A DNA stretch of 64,000 bases from Palsa-504 sp963806335 (lineage in GTDB: Bacteria; Actinomycetota; Actinomycetes; Streptosporangiales; Streptosporangiaceae). The stretch covers positions 124,001 through 188,000 of the forward strand of contig CAWDXO010000008.1 of assembly GCA_963806335.1 (NCBI GenBank). The letters run 5' to 3'. This document shows, one piece after another, positions 1 to 7,211 of the stretch; the first letter of the stretch is position 1, and each line of letters begins with the position of its first letter. Both the position numbers and the translations under genes were made by a program. The notes under the pieces were generated by a model that made no database searches, was not told the origin of the DNA, and was given only the letters and a program-made list of their open reading frames with translations.

Positions 1-356
1 GCCAGGTAGAACAGCGGCGCCACTATCCCTAGCGCCACGGTGAAAATCCAACCCACCCACGCCGCTCCGGGTAGTTCGGCGGTCGCTGAGCGTGCCGCAT
101 ATACGTTCGTCAGGATGGTGACCGCGGTCGCCGTCCCCGCAGCTAGGAAGAGCCATCCCAGGCGGTTCCCGGTCCGCGCGGCGACCAGCGCGCCGACCAG
201 CGCGAACGCGAGCGCGACCGGTATGGTGCCGAAGACCGCGGACCAGGTCTCGCCGCCGGTCCAGCCGGTCACCAGGCTCAATACCACCAGCACCACGGTA
301 ACGCCGAAGAGGGTCCAGGCCAGGTTGAGCCGCCCACCCGGCAGCTGCAGTGGCAT
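1..356 (-). CDS. N-terminal part of a multi-pass membrane protein (cut by window edge)
   Basis: Reading the minus strand from an ATG at 356 gives an uninterrupted frame to the window start. It is preceded by a GGGAGA ribosome site 6-8 bases upstream. The roughly 118 visible residues form three to four hydrophobic segments: about 12-30, 42-58, 68-85 and 100-118. Between two of them lies a GNRLGWLFLAAG motif. That motif is common in the membrane input domain of actinobacterial sensor histidine kinases that precede a GAF/HATPase unit, so a sensor kinase is my best guess. The catalytic part is outside the window, and a plain membrane protein cannot be excluded. The 250 bases between this gene and the next show nothing convincing. 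Confidence 0.6.
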   Translation of the reverse strand, partial: MPLQLPGGRLNLAWTLFGVTVVLVVLSLVTGWTGGETWSAVFGTIPVALAFALVGALVAARTGNRLGWLFLAAGTATAVTILTNVYAARSATAELPGAAWVGWIFTVALGIVAPLFYL

Positions 357-609
357 GATGCTCTCCCAGTCCCGCACATCCTGACCATTCGCTAGGCCAG
401 CCTACGCAGCCAGCGATACGGGACCGTTACGGCCAGCATGAGGAGCGCCGGCCGCGGTACCGCCGGGCGTGGCGCCCGAAGGTGACGCGGGTGACTGGCG
501 GGACCAGCGGGACCGCGTCCCGCTTCACCTAGCGCGGCGCCGACGGGAAACCGCTCGAAAACCGGAACGATCCACCAAGATCTACCGGACGCGCTTCGGC
601 TGCCTCCGG

Positions 610-984
610 TTAGCGGCGGCCGTCGGCGTCGAATGCGTCTTCGCTGTCCTGGCCCTCGGGCCCGAACCAATAGATCCGTGCCTTCGTGGCCTGCAACCGC
701 TGCGCCGCGATGGCGAGTTCTGCTTCTTCATCGCGCAGCTGATCGAGCTGGACGGCCAGCTCAGCGCGCTGGCTTTCGGCTTCGTGCCGCCGGGCCAGGG
801 CAACGTGAGCTAGGTCATCCCGTCTCATCTGCCGCGCCTTGGCCGCATGCGCCGCAAGCTTTGCTTCTTGCTGCTCCAGGGCAGTGATCTGCGCCTGGAC
901 ACGTTGGCGTGCCTGCGAAAGCGCGGCGATAGCGGAGCGCATTTCTGCGAGCCGGGCGGTGAGCCTCGGCAGCTCCTGGGCCAT
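610..984 (-). CDS. Short PspA/IM30-like coiled-coil protein
   Basis: The 124-residue product is almost entirely charged alpha-helix. It contains the segment LARRHEAESQRAELAVQLDQL followed by LQATKARI, which matches the central and C-terminal helices of PspA/IM30 proteins (Ala-Arg-Arg and Leu-Gln-x-K heptads). PspA proteins are peripheral membrane-stress proteins of about 220-250 residues. This one is half that length and lacks the N-terminal amphipathic membrane-binding helix. It could be a shortened homologue, a remnant or an unrelated coiled coil. The C-terminus (about residues 100-124) is acidic and unlike PspA. It lies 26 bases downstream of the FadR-type gene on the same strand, so the two may be co-transcribed. 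Confidence 0.6.
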   Translation of the reverse strand: MAQELPRLTARLAEMRSAIAALSQARQRVQAQITALEQQEAKLAAHAAKARQMRRDDLAHVALARRHEAESQRAELAVQLDQLRDEEAELAIAAQRLQATKARIYWFGPEGQDSEDAFDADGRR

Positions 985-1010
985 CGTCCGCTCACTTTCC
1001 GTGACGGGAC

Positions 1011-1769
1011 TTAGGAGAGCAGTTCTACTACCGTGGCGGTGTTGCGGTCGCCGAGGACGACCCTGGCCGACTCGGCCAGGTGCTTACGCCAGAACTCCTC
1101 GGCTTCTTCGCCGCTGCGCTTGCGGATGAGCTCGACGAGCCGGGTATGCGCGCGCAGCGCGACCTTCGCCAGCTCCTGCTCGTGCTGCCAGTCATGGCTT
1201 TCGGTGTAAGCCCGGTCGCCCTCGCGGATGATGTTGCCGACCATCCCGGTGAGAACCTGAAGCGTCTCATTGCCGGACAGCTCCACGATGAGCCGGTGGA
1301 AGTCGGCGTCGGCGGCGATCGTGGCGGCCGGATCTTCCAGGGACTCGCGATGACGGTCCAGCGCCTCCTGCAGCCGGGTGAGATCGGCCGACGTGCGGCG
1401 CTTGGCCGCCAGCCGGGCGGCGGCCGGCTCCAGCACGGCGCGGACCTCGTAGACATCGGAGAGCAGCGCGCCCCGGTACTGCAGCAGCAGGCCGATCTGC
1501 CGGGCGGCCACCGTGATGTCGGGCACCTGGACCCGTGCGCCGCCGCGCACGCCCCGCCGGACCGTGATCGCGCCCTCGGCTTCCAGGATGCGGAACGCCT
1601 CCCGGAGCGTGGGCCTGGAGACGCCGAATTCCTCCATGAGGACGCTCTCCGGCGGCAGCTGATCGCCTTCCTTCAGCTCGCCGAGCACGATCTGCCGGCG
1701 GAGCTGCGCGGCGACCATCTCGCCGGCCTTAGGCACCCTGACTGTCGAGACTCCCCTGACCGTGTCCAA
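1011..1769 (-). CDS. FadR/GntR-family transcriptional regulator (FCD domain)
   Basis: The N-terminal winged helix is recognisable from the signature LPPESVLMEEFGVSRPTLRE and the wing that follows (EGAITVRRGVRGGARV). The C-terminal all-helical FCD ligand domain carries the expected acidic and histidine positions (VYEVRAVLEPAAA, DADFHRLI, HTRLVELI). FadR-group proteins are dimeric repressors that sense organic acids or acyl-CoA. I prefer the TTG at 1769, which follows GGGGAAG. A TTG at 1799 is possible but has no good ribosome site, and a GTG at 1736 would also leave the domains intact. It sits at the edge of an acyl-CoA catabolic island and is a natural candidate regulator of it; that role is inferred from position only. 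Confidence 0.85.
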   Translation of the reverse strand: MDTVRGVSTVRVPKAGEMVAAQLRRQIVLGELKEGDQLPPESVLMEEFGVSRPTLREAFRILEAEGAITVRRGVRGGARVQVPDITVAARQIGLLLQYRGALLSDVYEVRAVLEPAAARLAAKRRTSADLTRLQEALDRHRESLEDPAATIAADADFHRLIVELSGNETLQVLTGMVGNIIREGDRAYTESHDWQHEQELAKVALRAHTRLVELIRKRSGEEAEEFWRKHLAESARVVLGDRNTATVVELLS

Positions 1770-1819
1770 GTCTTCCCCTCGGCCGCGCTGCCATCGCAAG
1801 GAAACCTGACTGGATTCCT

Positions 1820-1860
1820 AATGCAATAAGTATACGAGGCTAACGCTATTGCCCGCTGGC
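1820..1860 (-). promoter_or_regulatory. Probable promoter of the FadR-type gene
   Basis: An AT-rich island interrupts GC-rich DNA. On the minus strand it contains TATACT (complement of 1829-1834), close to the consensus -10 hexamer, about 55 bases upstream of the chosen start codon. I see no strong -35 element at the standard distance. Confidence 0.4.
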
Positions 1861-1869
1861 ATTGCGGAC

Positions 1870-1904
1870 GGCGCACCCGGGGTTAGCAGCCAGCCGGGTG
1901 CGCC
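1870..1904. other. GC-rich hairpin, 11-bp perfect stem
   Basis: GGCGCACCCGG (1870-1880) and CCGGGTGCGCC (1894-1904) are perfect inverted repeats around a 13-base loop. There is no T-tract on either side, so it is not a classical intrinsic terminator. It may insulate the FadR promoter from the gene series that ends at 2269. The rest of the 1800-2268 gap holds this hairpin, one AT-rich palindrome and a tandem repeat, and no credible gene. Confidence 0.4.
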
Positions 1905-2075
1905 GGCCATGCTCTAGAGGATCCGACGCGGCCGGGCTTGAACGGCCCGGCCGCGGGCGGCGGGCCAGCAGATTGAGGAGAAATGACGCCGGGGCGGCGC
2001 GGGCGGAGGGCCCAGGGACTTACGCAGCAGGTCGAGCCACCGGCTCGTTCGGGAACGCCTCATGGCTCTAGAATT

Positions 2076-2092
2076 AGCTAAATAATTTAGCT
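2076..2092. promoter_or_regulatory. AT-rich perfect palindrome, candidate operator
   Basis: AGCTAAATAATTTAGCT has 8-base arms around a single central base in otherwise very GC-rich DNA. A two-fold symmetric site of this size fits a dimeric repressor such as a GntR/FadR protein. It is about 300 bases upstream of the FadR-type gene and downstream of the MaoC gene. Which promoter it would control is unclear. Confidence 0.35.
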
Positions 2093-2131
2093 TGTCAAGG
2101 GGTTGATGATGACCAGGGGCGATGGGCCGGT

Positions 2132-2240
2132 GTCCGTTCGGTCCGCGGGGGCTGGACGTTGGTCCGCAGGGGGAGCCGGCGTCCGTTCGGCCCGCGGGGG
2201 CTGGACGTTGGTCCGGAGGGGGGAGCCGGCGTCCGTTCGG
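2132..2240. repeat. Two tandem ~49-bp units plus a third partial unit, each starting GTCCGTTCGG
   Basis: The decamer GTCCGTTCGG occurs at 2132, 2181 and 2231. The first two copies start nearly identical units of 49 and 50 bases that end in GGGGGAGCCGGC. The third copy is followed by TAGAAAGGTTTTGATC, which resembles the inner part of the dispersed palindromes at 18724 and 30021. The stretch therefore belongs to the same repeat family. Confidence 0.7.
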
Positions 2241-2268
2241 TAGAAAGGTTTTGATCTTGCTCTGGTTG

Positions 2269-2775
2269 TTACGAGTTATCGGCGGGGGGCTGGTAGCCGC
2301 GGCCGCGGATGAGCCGGACCGGCGTGTAGACCAGCACGTCCTCGCCGCGCTGGTTGCGGACGCTGTTCTGAGTGGTCACCACGCCGCGCGGGCCGGTGCT
2401 CGCGGCCCGAGCCTGGGTTACCTCGACGACCACGTGCAGGGTGTCGCCCACATAGGCCGGGCGCTCGATCGTCAGGTCCATGGACATGAAGGCCAGGCCG
2501 GTCCCGCTGAACGCGTTGGTCTGAATGACCAGGCCTTCGCCGAGGCAGTAGACCAGGGCGCCGGGGACCAGTCGCCCGGTGTACCCGCCGGCGGCGGCGT
2601 GCGAGGCATCCAGGAACAGCGGCTCGGTGAAGCCGCCCCAGGTGACGAACGTGATCAGGTCGGTCTCGGTGATGGTGCGGGCCGCGGTGCGGAAGACGCG
2701 GCCGACGGTCATCTCCTCCCACGTCTGGCCCTGGGCCAGCAGCGGCGGGTAGGTCTGCTCAGCGTGCGTGGTCAT
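2269..2775 (-). CDS. MaoC-like hotdog dehydratase-family protein
   Basis: The 168-residue single hotdog domain has the MaoC layout: RTITETDLITFVTWGGFTEP, then GRLVPGALVYCLGEGL, then a hydrophobic strand ending in a VRLIRGRGY tail. The hydratase Asp/His dyad usually seen as GDxNPLH is replaced here by GGFTEPLF. The protein may therefore be a structural subunit, or act on a different thioester, rather than a classical enoyl-CoA hydratase. I chose the ATG at 2775 because it overlaps the TGA of the upstream crotonase (ATGA), which implies translational coupling. Any upstream extension would read through that gene. Its role would be in the acyl-CoA pathway of this island. Confidence 0.8.
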   Translation of the reverse strand: MTTHAEQTYPPLLAQGQTWEEMTVGRVFRTAARTITETDLITFVTWGGFTEPLFLDASHAAAGGYTGRLVPGALVYCLGEGLVIQTNAFSGTGLAFMSMDLTIERPAYVGDTLHVVVEVTQARAASTGPRGVVTTQNSVRNQRGEDVLVYTPVRLIRGRGYQPPADNS

Positions 2776-3584
2776 CGTGACGGCTCCTCTACGGCGCGGA
2801 AGTCGGGCGGTCGTTTCTCTGTCAGGGCCGCGAGTCCCTCGCGGGCCTCGGGCAGGCCGAAGCCGAAGAACTCGTAGCCGAGTGAGGCGTCGAACAGCGG
2901 GCCGGCCTGGCGGTACCAGTTGTTCAGCGAGTACTTGGTCCATTGGATGGCGCTGGCCGGGAGGCTGGCCAGGTCGCGCGCGATCGAGGTGGCCCGGCCG
3001 GTCACCTCGTCGTCATCCACGCACAGCGACACCAGGCCGATCCGCTCCGCCTCCTCGCCGGTCAGTGAGGCGCAGGAGAGCAGGTAGTACTTGGCCTTGG
3101 CCATGCCGCACAGCAGCGGCCAGCAGATCGCCGCGTGATCCCCGGCCGCGACCCCCAGCCGGGTATGGCCGTCCACGATCACGGCGGACCGGCCGGCCAC
3201 CGAGACGTCCGCCAGCAGCGCGACCACCAGGCCCGCCCCGACGGCCGGGCCGCAGATGGCCGAGACCACCGGCTTGGAGCAGTTGATCACCCCGTAGACC
3301 AGGTCGCGCGCTTCGCGCATGACCCGGGCCCGGACGCCGACGTCCCTGGTCATGTCCTCGATCATGGCGAACGACCCGCCGGCCGAGAACGCCTTACCCG
3401 CGCCGCGCACGACGACCGACCGGACGTCGTCGTCGCGGTCCACCGCGGACCAGACGGCGGCGAGGTCCCGGTGCATCTGCGCGCCCACCGCGTTCAGCCG
3501 CGGCGCGTCCAGCACGATCTCCAGCACTCCCGAGTCCAGCGGCTCGCAGCGCAGGCTCGGGAAATCCGCGTAACGGTCGGTCAT
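2772..3584 (-). CDS. Enoyl-CoA hydratase/isomerase family protein (crotonase)
   Basis: The 270 residues show the crotonase fold signatures: an oxyanion-hole strand GAGKAFSAGGSF near residue 62 and the helix start GPAVGAGLVVALLADV near residue 110. The stretch GHTRLGVAAGDHAAICW follows, where catalytic acids usually sit. Crotonases hydrate enoyl-CoA or perform isomerisation, C-C cleavage or decarboxylation on CoA thioesters, so the exact reaction is not predictable. The gene is translationally coupled to the downstream MaoC gene. It is divergent from the acyl-CoA dehydrogenase gene at 3770, with which it shares an AT-rich promoter region. Confidence 0.88.
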   Translation of the reverse strand: MTDRYADFPSLRCEPLDSGVLEIVLDAPRLNAVGAQMHRDLAAVWSAVDRDDDVRSVVVRGAGKAFSAGGSFAMIEDMTRDVGVRARVMREARDLVYGVINCSKPVVSAICGPAVGAGLVVALLADVSVAGRSAVIVDGHTRLGVAAGDHAAICWPLLCGMAKAKYYLLSCASLTGEEAERIGLVSLCVDDDEVTGRATSIARDLASLPASAIQWTKYSLNNWYRQAGPLFDASLGYEFFGFGLPEAREGLAALTEKRPPDFRAVEEPSR

Positions 3585-3630
3585 CGGGCTACGTCCCTTC
3601 CCTGGGCGGCCGCGCGGCGGTTCGCCCCGC

Positions 3631-3678
3631 GGTGTTGCGGTGTTGCGGTGTTGCGGTGTTGCGGTGTTGCGGTGTTGC
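3631..3678. repeat. Six tandem copies of the octamer GGTGTTGC
   Basis: Units start at 3631, 3639, 3647, 3655, 3663 and 3671 and are identical. They lie between the crotonase start and the promoter island of the divergent dehydrogenase gene. Degenerate CCTTGTTG copies continue to about 3710. An 8-bp period allows slippage, so length may vary between strains. Confidence 0.9.
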
Positions 3679-3692
3679 CCTGCCTTGTTGCC

Positions 3693-3745
3693 TTGTTTGC
3701 CTTGTTGCCTTAGATAGTATAACTAGTTGTATGATTTTACTGTAA
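3693..3745. promoter_or_regulatory. Overlapping divergent promoters with a KstR-type palindrome
   Basis: The palindrome TATAACTAGTTGTA (3718-3731) matches the published KstR operator consensus TNNAACNNGTTNNA at every fixed position. Rightward, TTGTTT (3693-3698) and TAGTAT (3715-3720) form a -35/-10 pair with a 16-base spacer upstream of the gene at 3770. Leftward, TTACAG (complement of 3740-3745) and TATACT (complement of 3716-3721) are spaced by 18 bases for the crotonase gene. The operator covers both -10 regions, as expected for repression of both genes. No TetR-family KstR gene is in the window. Binding is inferred. Confidence 0.5.
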
Positions 3746-3769
3746 CGGATCACGGCGGCTGGAGGCCAG

Positions 3770-4996
3770 ATGGACTTCCTCTTCACCGACGAGCAGCTGG
3801 AACTGCGGGCCGCGGTGCGCGGCTTCCTCGGGCGCAAGTCCTCCGCCGACAGCGTGCGGCGGCTGATGGCCGACGACGCCGGCTACGACCCCGCGGTCTG
3901 GCGGCAGCTGAGCGACCAGCTCGGGCTGCAGGGCCTGGCCGTGCCCGAGGAGTATGAGGGCGCCGGGTTCGGCTACCTCGAGCTCGGCATGGTCTTCGAG
4001 GAGATGGGCCGGGCGCTCTTGTGCGCGCCCTACCTGTCGAGCGTGGCGCTGGCCGCCGAGGCCCTGCTGCGCTGCGCGGACGAGGCGGCCAGGAAGGACC
4101 TGCTGCCGGGGCTGGCCACCGGCCGGACCATCGGCACGCTAGCCCTGCTGGAGCAGCCGGGGCGCTGGGACGAGGCGAGCGTGCAGACCCGGGCCCGCCG
4201 CAGCGGGGCCGGGTGGGTGCTTGACGGCGGCAAGCGGCACGTGCCGGACGGCCACGTCGCCGACCTCATCCTGGTCGGCGCGCGCACGCCGGCCGGCCTC
4301 GGCCTGTTCGCGGTGGACGGGGACGCGCCGGGGCTGACCCGGGTGTCCGTGCCCACCCTGGACCAGACCCGGAAGCAGGCGCACCTGGACTTTGCGGGGA
4401 CGCCGGCCCGGCTGATCGGCGATGAGGGCGACGGCGGGCCGGTGCTCCGCCGGGTCCTGGACACCGCCGCCATCCTGCTGGCCGCCGAGCAGGCCGGGGG
4501 GGCTTCGCGGGTGGTGGAGATGGCGGCTGACTACGCGGGGATGCGGGTCCAGTTCGGGCGGCCGATCGGCTCGTTCCAGGCCATCAAGCACCTGTGCGCG
4601 GACATGCTGACCGAGGCCGAGGCGGCCCGCTCGGCGGCCTATTACGGGCTGTGGGCGCTGGCCGCCGACCACGAGGACGTGCCGCTGGCCGCCAGCCTGG
4701 CCAAGGTCTACTGCTCCGCGGCCTACTCGAAGATCGCGGGGGACGCCATCCAGGTGCACGGCGGTATCGGCTTCACCTGGGAGCATCCCGCCCACCTGTA
4801 CTTCAAGCGGGCCAAGAGCTCCGAGGTGCTGTTCGGCACGCCCGCTTATCACCGGGATCGGCTGGCGTTGCGGCTGGGATTGGGGGTTTGCGAGCCAAAG
4901 GGGCGCGGTGTCGCCTGGACTGAGGAGCGAGGAACGAGCGACGAGGGAAGGCGGCGCCTTAAGGCGCCCCGGAGGCGAGCGGAAGACGGGGTTTGA
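3770..4996 (+). CDS. Acyl-CoA dehydrogenase family protein (small-subunit type of a heteromeric pair)
   Basis: This is a flavoprotein that introduces the alpha-beta double bond in an acyl-CoA. Residues 1-110 form the N-terminal helical domain (FTDEQLELRAAVRGFL, VPEEYEGAGFGYLELG). The middle beta domain is short, and the C-terminal helical domain has MRVQFGRPIGSFQAIKH and QVHGGIGFTWEHPAHLYFKRA. The EHPAHLYFKR tail is typical of actinobacterial dehydrogenases that form alpha2-beta2 complexes with a partner, here the next gene. The ATG at 3770 follows GGAGG. The homologous part ends near residue 370. The last ~35 residues are charged and translated from a palindromic repeat (4921-4990), so the natural stop has probably been displaced. 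Confidence 0.88.
   Translation: MDFLFTDEQLELRAAVRGFLGRKSSADSVRRLMADDAGYDPAVWRQLSDQLGLQGLAVPEEYEGAGFGYLELGMVFEEMGRALLCAPYLSSVALAAEALLRCADEAARKDLLPGLATGRTIGTLALLEQPGRWDEASVQTRARRSGAGWVLDGGKRHVPDGHVADLILVGARTPAGLGLFAVDGDAPGLTRVSVPTLDQTRKQAHLDFAGTPARLIGDEGDGGPVLRRVLDTAAILLAAEQAGGASRVVEMAADYAGMRVQFGRPIGSFQAIKHLCADMLTEAEAARSAAYYGLWALAADHEDVPLAASLAKVYCSAAYSKIAGDAIQVHGGIGFTWEHPAHLYFKRAKSSEVLFGTPAYHRDRLALRLGLGVCEPKGRGVAWTEERGTSDEGRRRLKAPRRRAEDGV
4921..4990. repeat. Repeat-like insert with a 16-bp palindrome at the 3' end of a dehydrogenase gene
   Basis: A purine-rich stretch of GAG/GCG words surrounds the perfect palindrome GGCGCCTTAAGGCGCC (4953-4968). Its base order differs from the flanking coding sequence. 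It encodes a low-complexity basic tail with no counterpart in the family. It looks like an intergenic repeat absorbed into the reading frame. Confidence 0.5.
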
Positions 4997-5000
4997 TTTT

Positions 5001-6209
5001 ATGGATATTTTTACGATCTTGCCGGAGGACCGGGCGTTCGCGGACGAGGTTCGGGGCTGGCTGGACTCGCATCTGGTCGGGGAGTTCGCGGAGTACCGCG
5101 GGGTGGGCGGGCCGGACGACGCGGCGGCCTGGGACGTCCGGCTGCGCTGGGAGAAGGAACTGTCGGCGGGGCGCTGGCTGGGCCTGACCTGGCCGCCGGA
5201 GTACGGCGGCCGGGGCGCGACGCTCGCCCAGGCGATCATCTTCGAATACCTCTACGCGCGCGCCGAGGCCCCGTACCGCGTCGGCGTGCAGGGTCAGGAC
5301 CTGTTCGGGCCGACCCTGCTGATGTTCGGCACGGCGGAGCAGAAGGCGAGGTTCCTGCCGAAGATCCTGGCCGCGGAGGAATTCTGGGGGCAGGGCTTCA
5401 GTGAGCCGGACGCGGGGTCCGACCTCGCATCGGTGCGTACTGCGGCGCGGCGGGACGGGGAGGAGTGGGTAATTGACGGGCAGAAGATCTGGATGACGTT
5501 CGGCGCGTCGGCGGACTGGCTGTACGTGCTGTGCCGGACCGATCCGCGGGCTTCGCGGCACCATGGTCTCTCGCTGCTTCTCGTGCCGGCCCGGCAGCCG
5601 GGGGTGCAGATCCGGCCGATCACCAACATGCTCGGCGCCGGGGAATTCTGCGAGGTCTTCTTCACCGGCGCGCGGACCCGGGCCGACCTGATCGTCGGCG
5701 CGCCTGGCGACGGGTGGAAGGTCGCGATGGCGGCGCTAGGGGTGGAGCGCGGGAGCTTGCTGATGCCGCAGCAGCTCGGGTTCGAGCGGGAGGCGGAGGA
5801 GGTGCTTCGGCTGGCTCGCGGCGGAGCTGGGGCTGGCGTGGCCGGAGTGGCCGGGGGTGGCGCGTCGGGGCTCAGCCATCGGCTGGTGGATGCCTGGATC
5901 GCGGTGCGGCTGATGCGCGTCACCGCGCTGCGCACGATCGGCGAGCTGGTGGCGGGCCGCACCCCGGGGGCCCAGGCGGCCACCAGCAAGCTGTACGCCT
6001 CGGTCCAGCACCAGCGGCTGCTCGAGCTCGCGACCGAACTGCTCGCCGAGGAGGCGACCGTGACCGGTGCGGACTACGCGCTCGAGCCGCTGCAGCGGGC
6101 GTTCCTGCTGTCCCGGGCCGAGACGATCTACGGCGGCAGCAGCCAGATCCAGCGGAACATCATCGGCGAGCGGGTGCTCGGCCTGCCCAAGGAGCCGCGG
6201 CCCGGCTAA
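5001..6209 (+). CDS. Acyl-CoA dehydrogenase family protein (partner subunit)
   Basis: The 402-residue product has the full dehydrogenase architecture: FAD/substrate motif WGQGFSEPDAGSDLASV near residue 130, DGQKIWMTFGASADW near 160, and the C-terminal AETIYGGSSQIQRNIIGERV. In classical enzymes the catalytic Glu lies in IYEGT. Here that position is Gly (IYGGS), as in subunits of heteromeric mycobacterial dehydrogenases where the base comes from elsewhere. Start ATG 5001 is 4 bases after the upstream stop, so the two subunits are probably co-translated. A Gly/Ala-rich loop lies near residues 270-290. The substrate is unknown; the context suggests a branched or cyclic acyl-CoA. Confidence 0.88.
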   Translation: MDIFTILPEDRAFADEVRGWLDSHLVGEFAEYRGVGGPDDAAAWDVRLRWEKELSAGRWLGLTWPPEYGGRGATLAQAIIFEYLYARAEAPYRVGVQGQDLFGPTLLMFGTAEQKARFLPKILAAEEFWGQGFSEPDAGSDLASVRTAARRDGEEWVIDGQKIWMTFGASADWLYVLCRTDPRASRHHGLSLLLVPARQPGVQIRPITNMLGAGEFCEVFFTGARTRADLIVGAPGDGWKVAMAALGVERGSLLMPQQLGFEREAEEVLRLARGGAGAGVAGVAGGGASGLSHRLVDAWIAVRLMRVTALRTIGELVAGRTPGAQAATSKLYASVQHQRLLELATELLAEEATVTGADYALEPLQRAFLLSRAETIYGGSSQIQRNIIGERVLGLPKEPRPG

Positions 6210-6390
6210 CGCGTCGCTGGCGGCCGCGGGACCTTCCTGGCCGGCCTGGCCGCATGTCGGTTACGACCGGTCCGCCGAGACGATGCATGAGGCGATGCGC
6301 CCGCGGTACACCGAAGGTCTCGGCGTCCGGATCGTCTCCGAGTTCGGCTGGGTCATCGGTCAGGTGCCTGAGGCTCGTGCACCGCCCGGG

Positions 6391-6630
6391 TCACCCCAGG
6401 GACTTGGCCTTGAGGGTGCTGGTGGGGCGGAGATTGCCGTCGTCGTCTAGATCGTGCAGCACCGCGGGCAGGCCCACGCTGAGCATCTTGGTGCGGACAC
6501 GGCCCAGCAGCTTGGCCATGAAGATCTCGCCGACGCCGGTGAAGCCGGTGTGCTCATAGGTGAAGCGGGTGCCGCCGGCGTGGGGCTCGAGCCGGTAGAC
6601 GACCTCGGTCACGTCGCCGCCGTTGGCTCG
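6391..6630 (-). pseudogene. C-terminal remnant of a SRPBCC-family protein
   Basis: On the minus strand about 78 residues read GGDVTEVVYRLEPHAGGTRF followed by YEHTGFTGVGEIFMAKLL. This is the second half of a SRPBCC (START/Bet v1-like) polyketide-cyclase or AHSA1-type domain. The first half is missing: the sequence switches at about 6620-6630 into a TetR-type gene on the other strand. It has no start codon of its own with a ribosome site. The 6210-6390 stretch between it and the dehydrogenase shows only non-homologous short frames. Confidence 0.65.
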
Positions 6631-7007
6631 CCCGGCAAGACGACCTCGTACGGGCCAGCGCCGCCATCCGGCGCTTCGGCACCCTGATCCAGGCCACACC
6701 CTCACTGCGAGCCCATCAGAGCGACATGATGGACCAGTTCGTCGCGGTGGCCGCCGGGATCTTGGCCGAGCGGGCCGCGATGAGTGCGGACGACCCCGAG
6801 CCGCAGATCACGGCCGCGGCCCTGCTCGGCCTGTGGCGCGTACAGTTCCTGAGCCTGTCGAAATACCTGGACGGCGCCCGCTCACCCGCGCAGGTCCACC
6901 AGGCCGTGATCGCCGACGTCCACCGCGCCGCCCGGCTCATCGACACCGGACTGAACTCTTTCGCGGCCGTCAGGCCCGCCGCCCGGCGGCGTGAACCGGC
7001 GGAGTGA
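6625..7007 (+). pseudogene. C-terminal remnant of a TetR-family regulator
   Basis: From about 6627 the plus strand reads WLARQDDLVRASAAIRRFGT, then LIQATPSLRAHQSDMMDQF and LGLWRVQFLSLSKYLDGARS. These are the C-terminal effector/dimerisation helices of actinobacterial TetR regulators. The DNA-binding helix-turn-helix is absent. An internal ATG at 6726 leaves a 93-residue frame, but nothing suggests it is functional. Together with the opposing SRPBCC fragment it marks one deletion that removed the front halves of two genes. Confidence 0.65.
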
Positions 7008-7052
7008 AACCCGGGTTTCATCACGCCAGGGTGTGCTGAAACCCGGGTTTCA
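7005..7052. repeat. 48-bp tripartite palindromic repeat, copy 1
   Basis: TGAAACCCGGGTTTCA occurs twice (7005-7020 and 7037-7052) as a perfect 16-bp palindrome. The copies flank a 16-base centre TCACGCCAGGGTGTGC that is itself nearly symmetric. The same 16-16-16 layout recurs at 21539-21586 with 42 of 48 bases identical. It lies just after the TetR remnant and before the 3' end of an SDR gene. Confidence 0.8.
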
Positions 7053-7211
7053 TGTCGTGGTAGACCGGTGCGACGGCCGGATTTCGGGTGTGGATGTTGC
7101 GTGGGAGGTTTCTGGCTACTCGAGAGACCGGCTGAGTGGGCAGGCCAGCCGGGCGTGGGTACTGCTCGGCTCTCGGGCCTCATGCTGCGCGCGGCGCGCC
7201 TCGGCTGGCGG

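Noticed and set aside
392..670. Minus-strand open frame of 92 codons
   Set aside because: The product is Arg/Pro-rich with no domain, it has no ribosome site, and it overlaps the PspA-like gene in another frame.
1914..1925. TCTAGAGGATCC, identical to part of a common cloning-vector polylinker
   Set aside because: Only 12 bases match, and the flanking sequence is ordinary high-GC DNA. Chance is the simpler explanation than vector contamination.
3631..3678. Octamer array considered as a CRISPR or origin iteron cluster
   Set aside because: Units are contiguous 8-mers without spacers, and there is no replication gene nearby. It is a simple tandem repeat.
4139..5239. Long minus-strand frame opposite two acyl-CoA dehydrogenase genes
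   Set aside because: Strong homology lies on the plus strand, and this frame has no recognisable motif.
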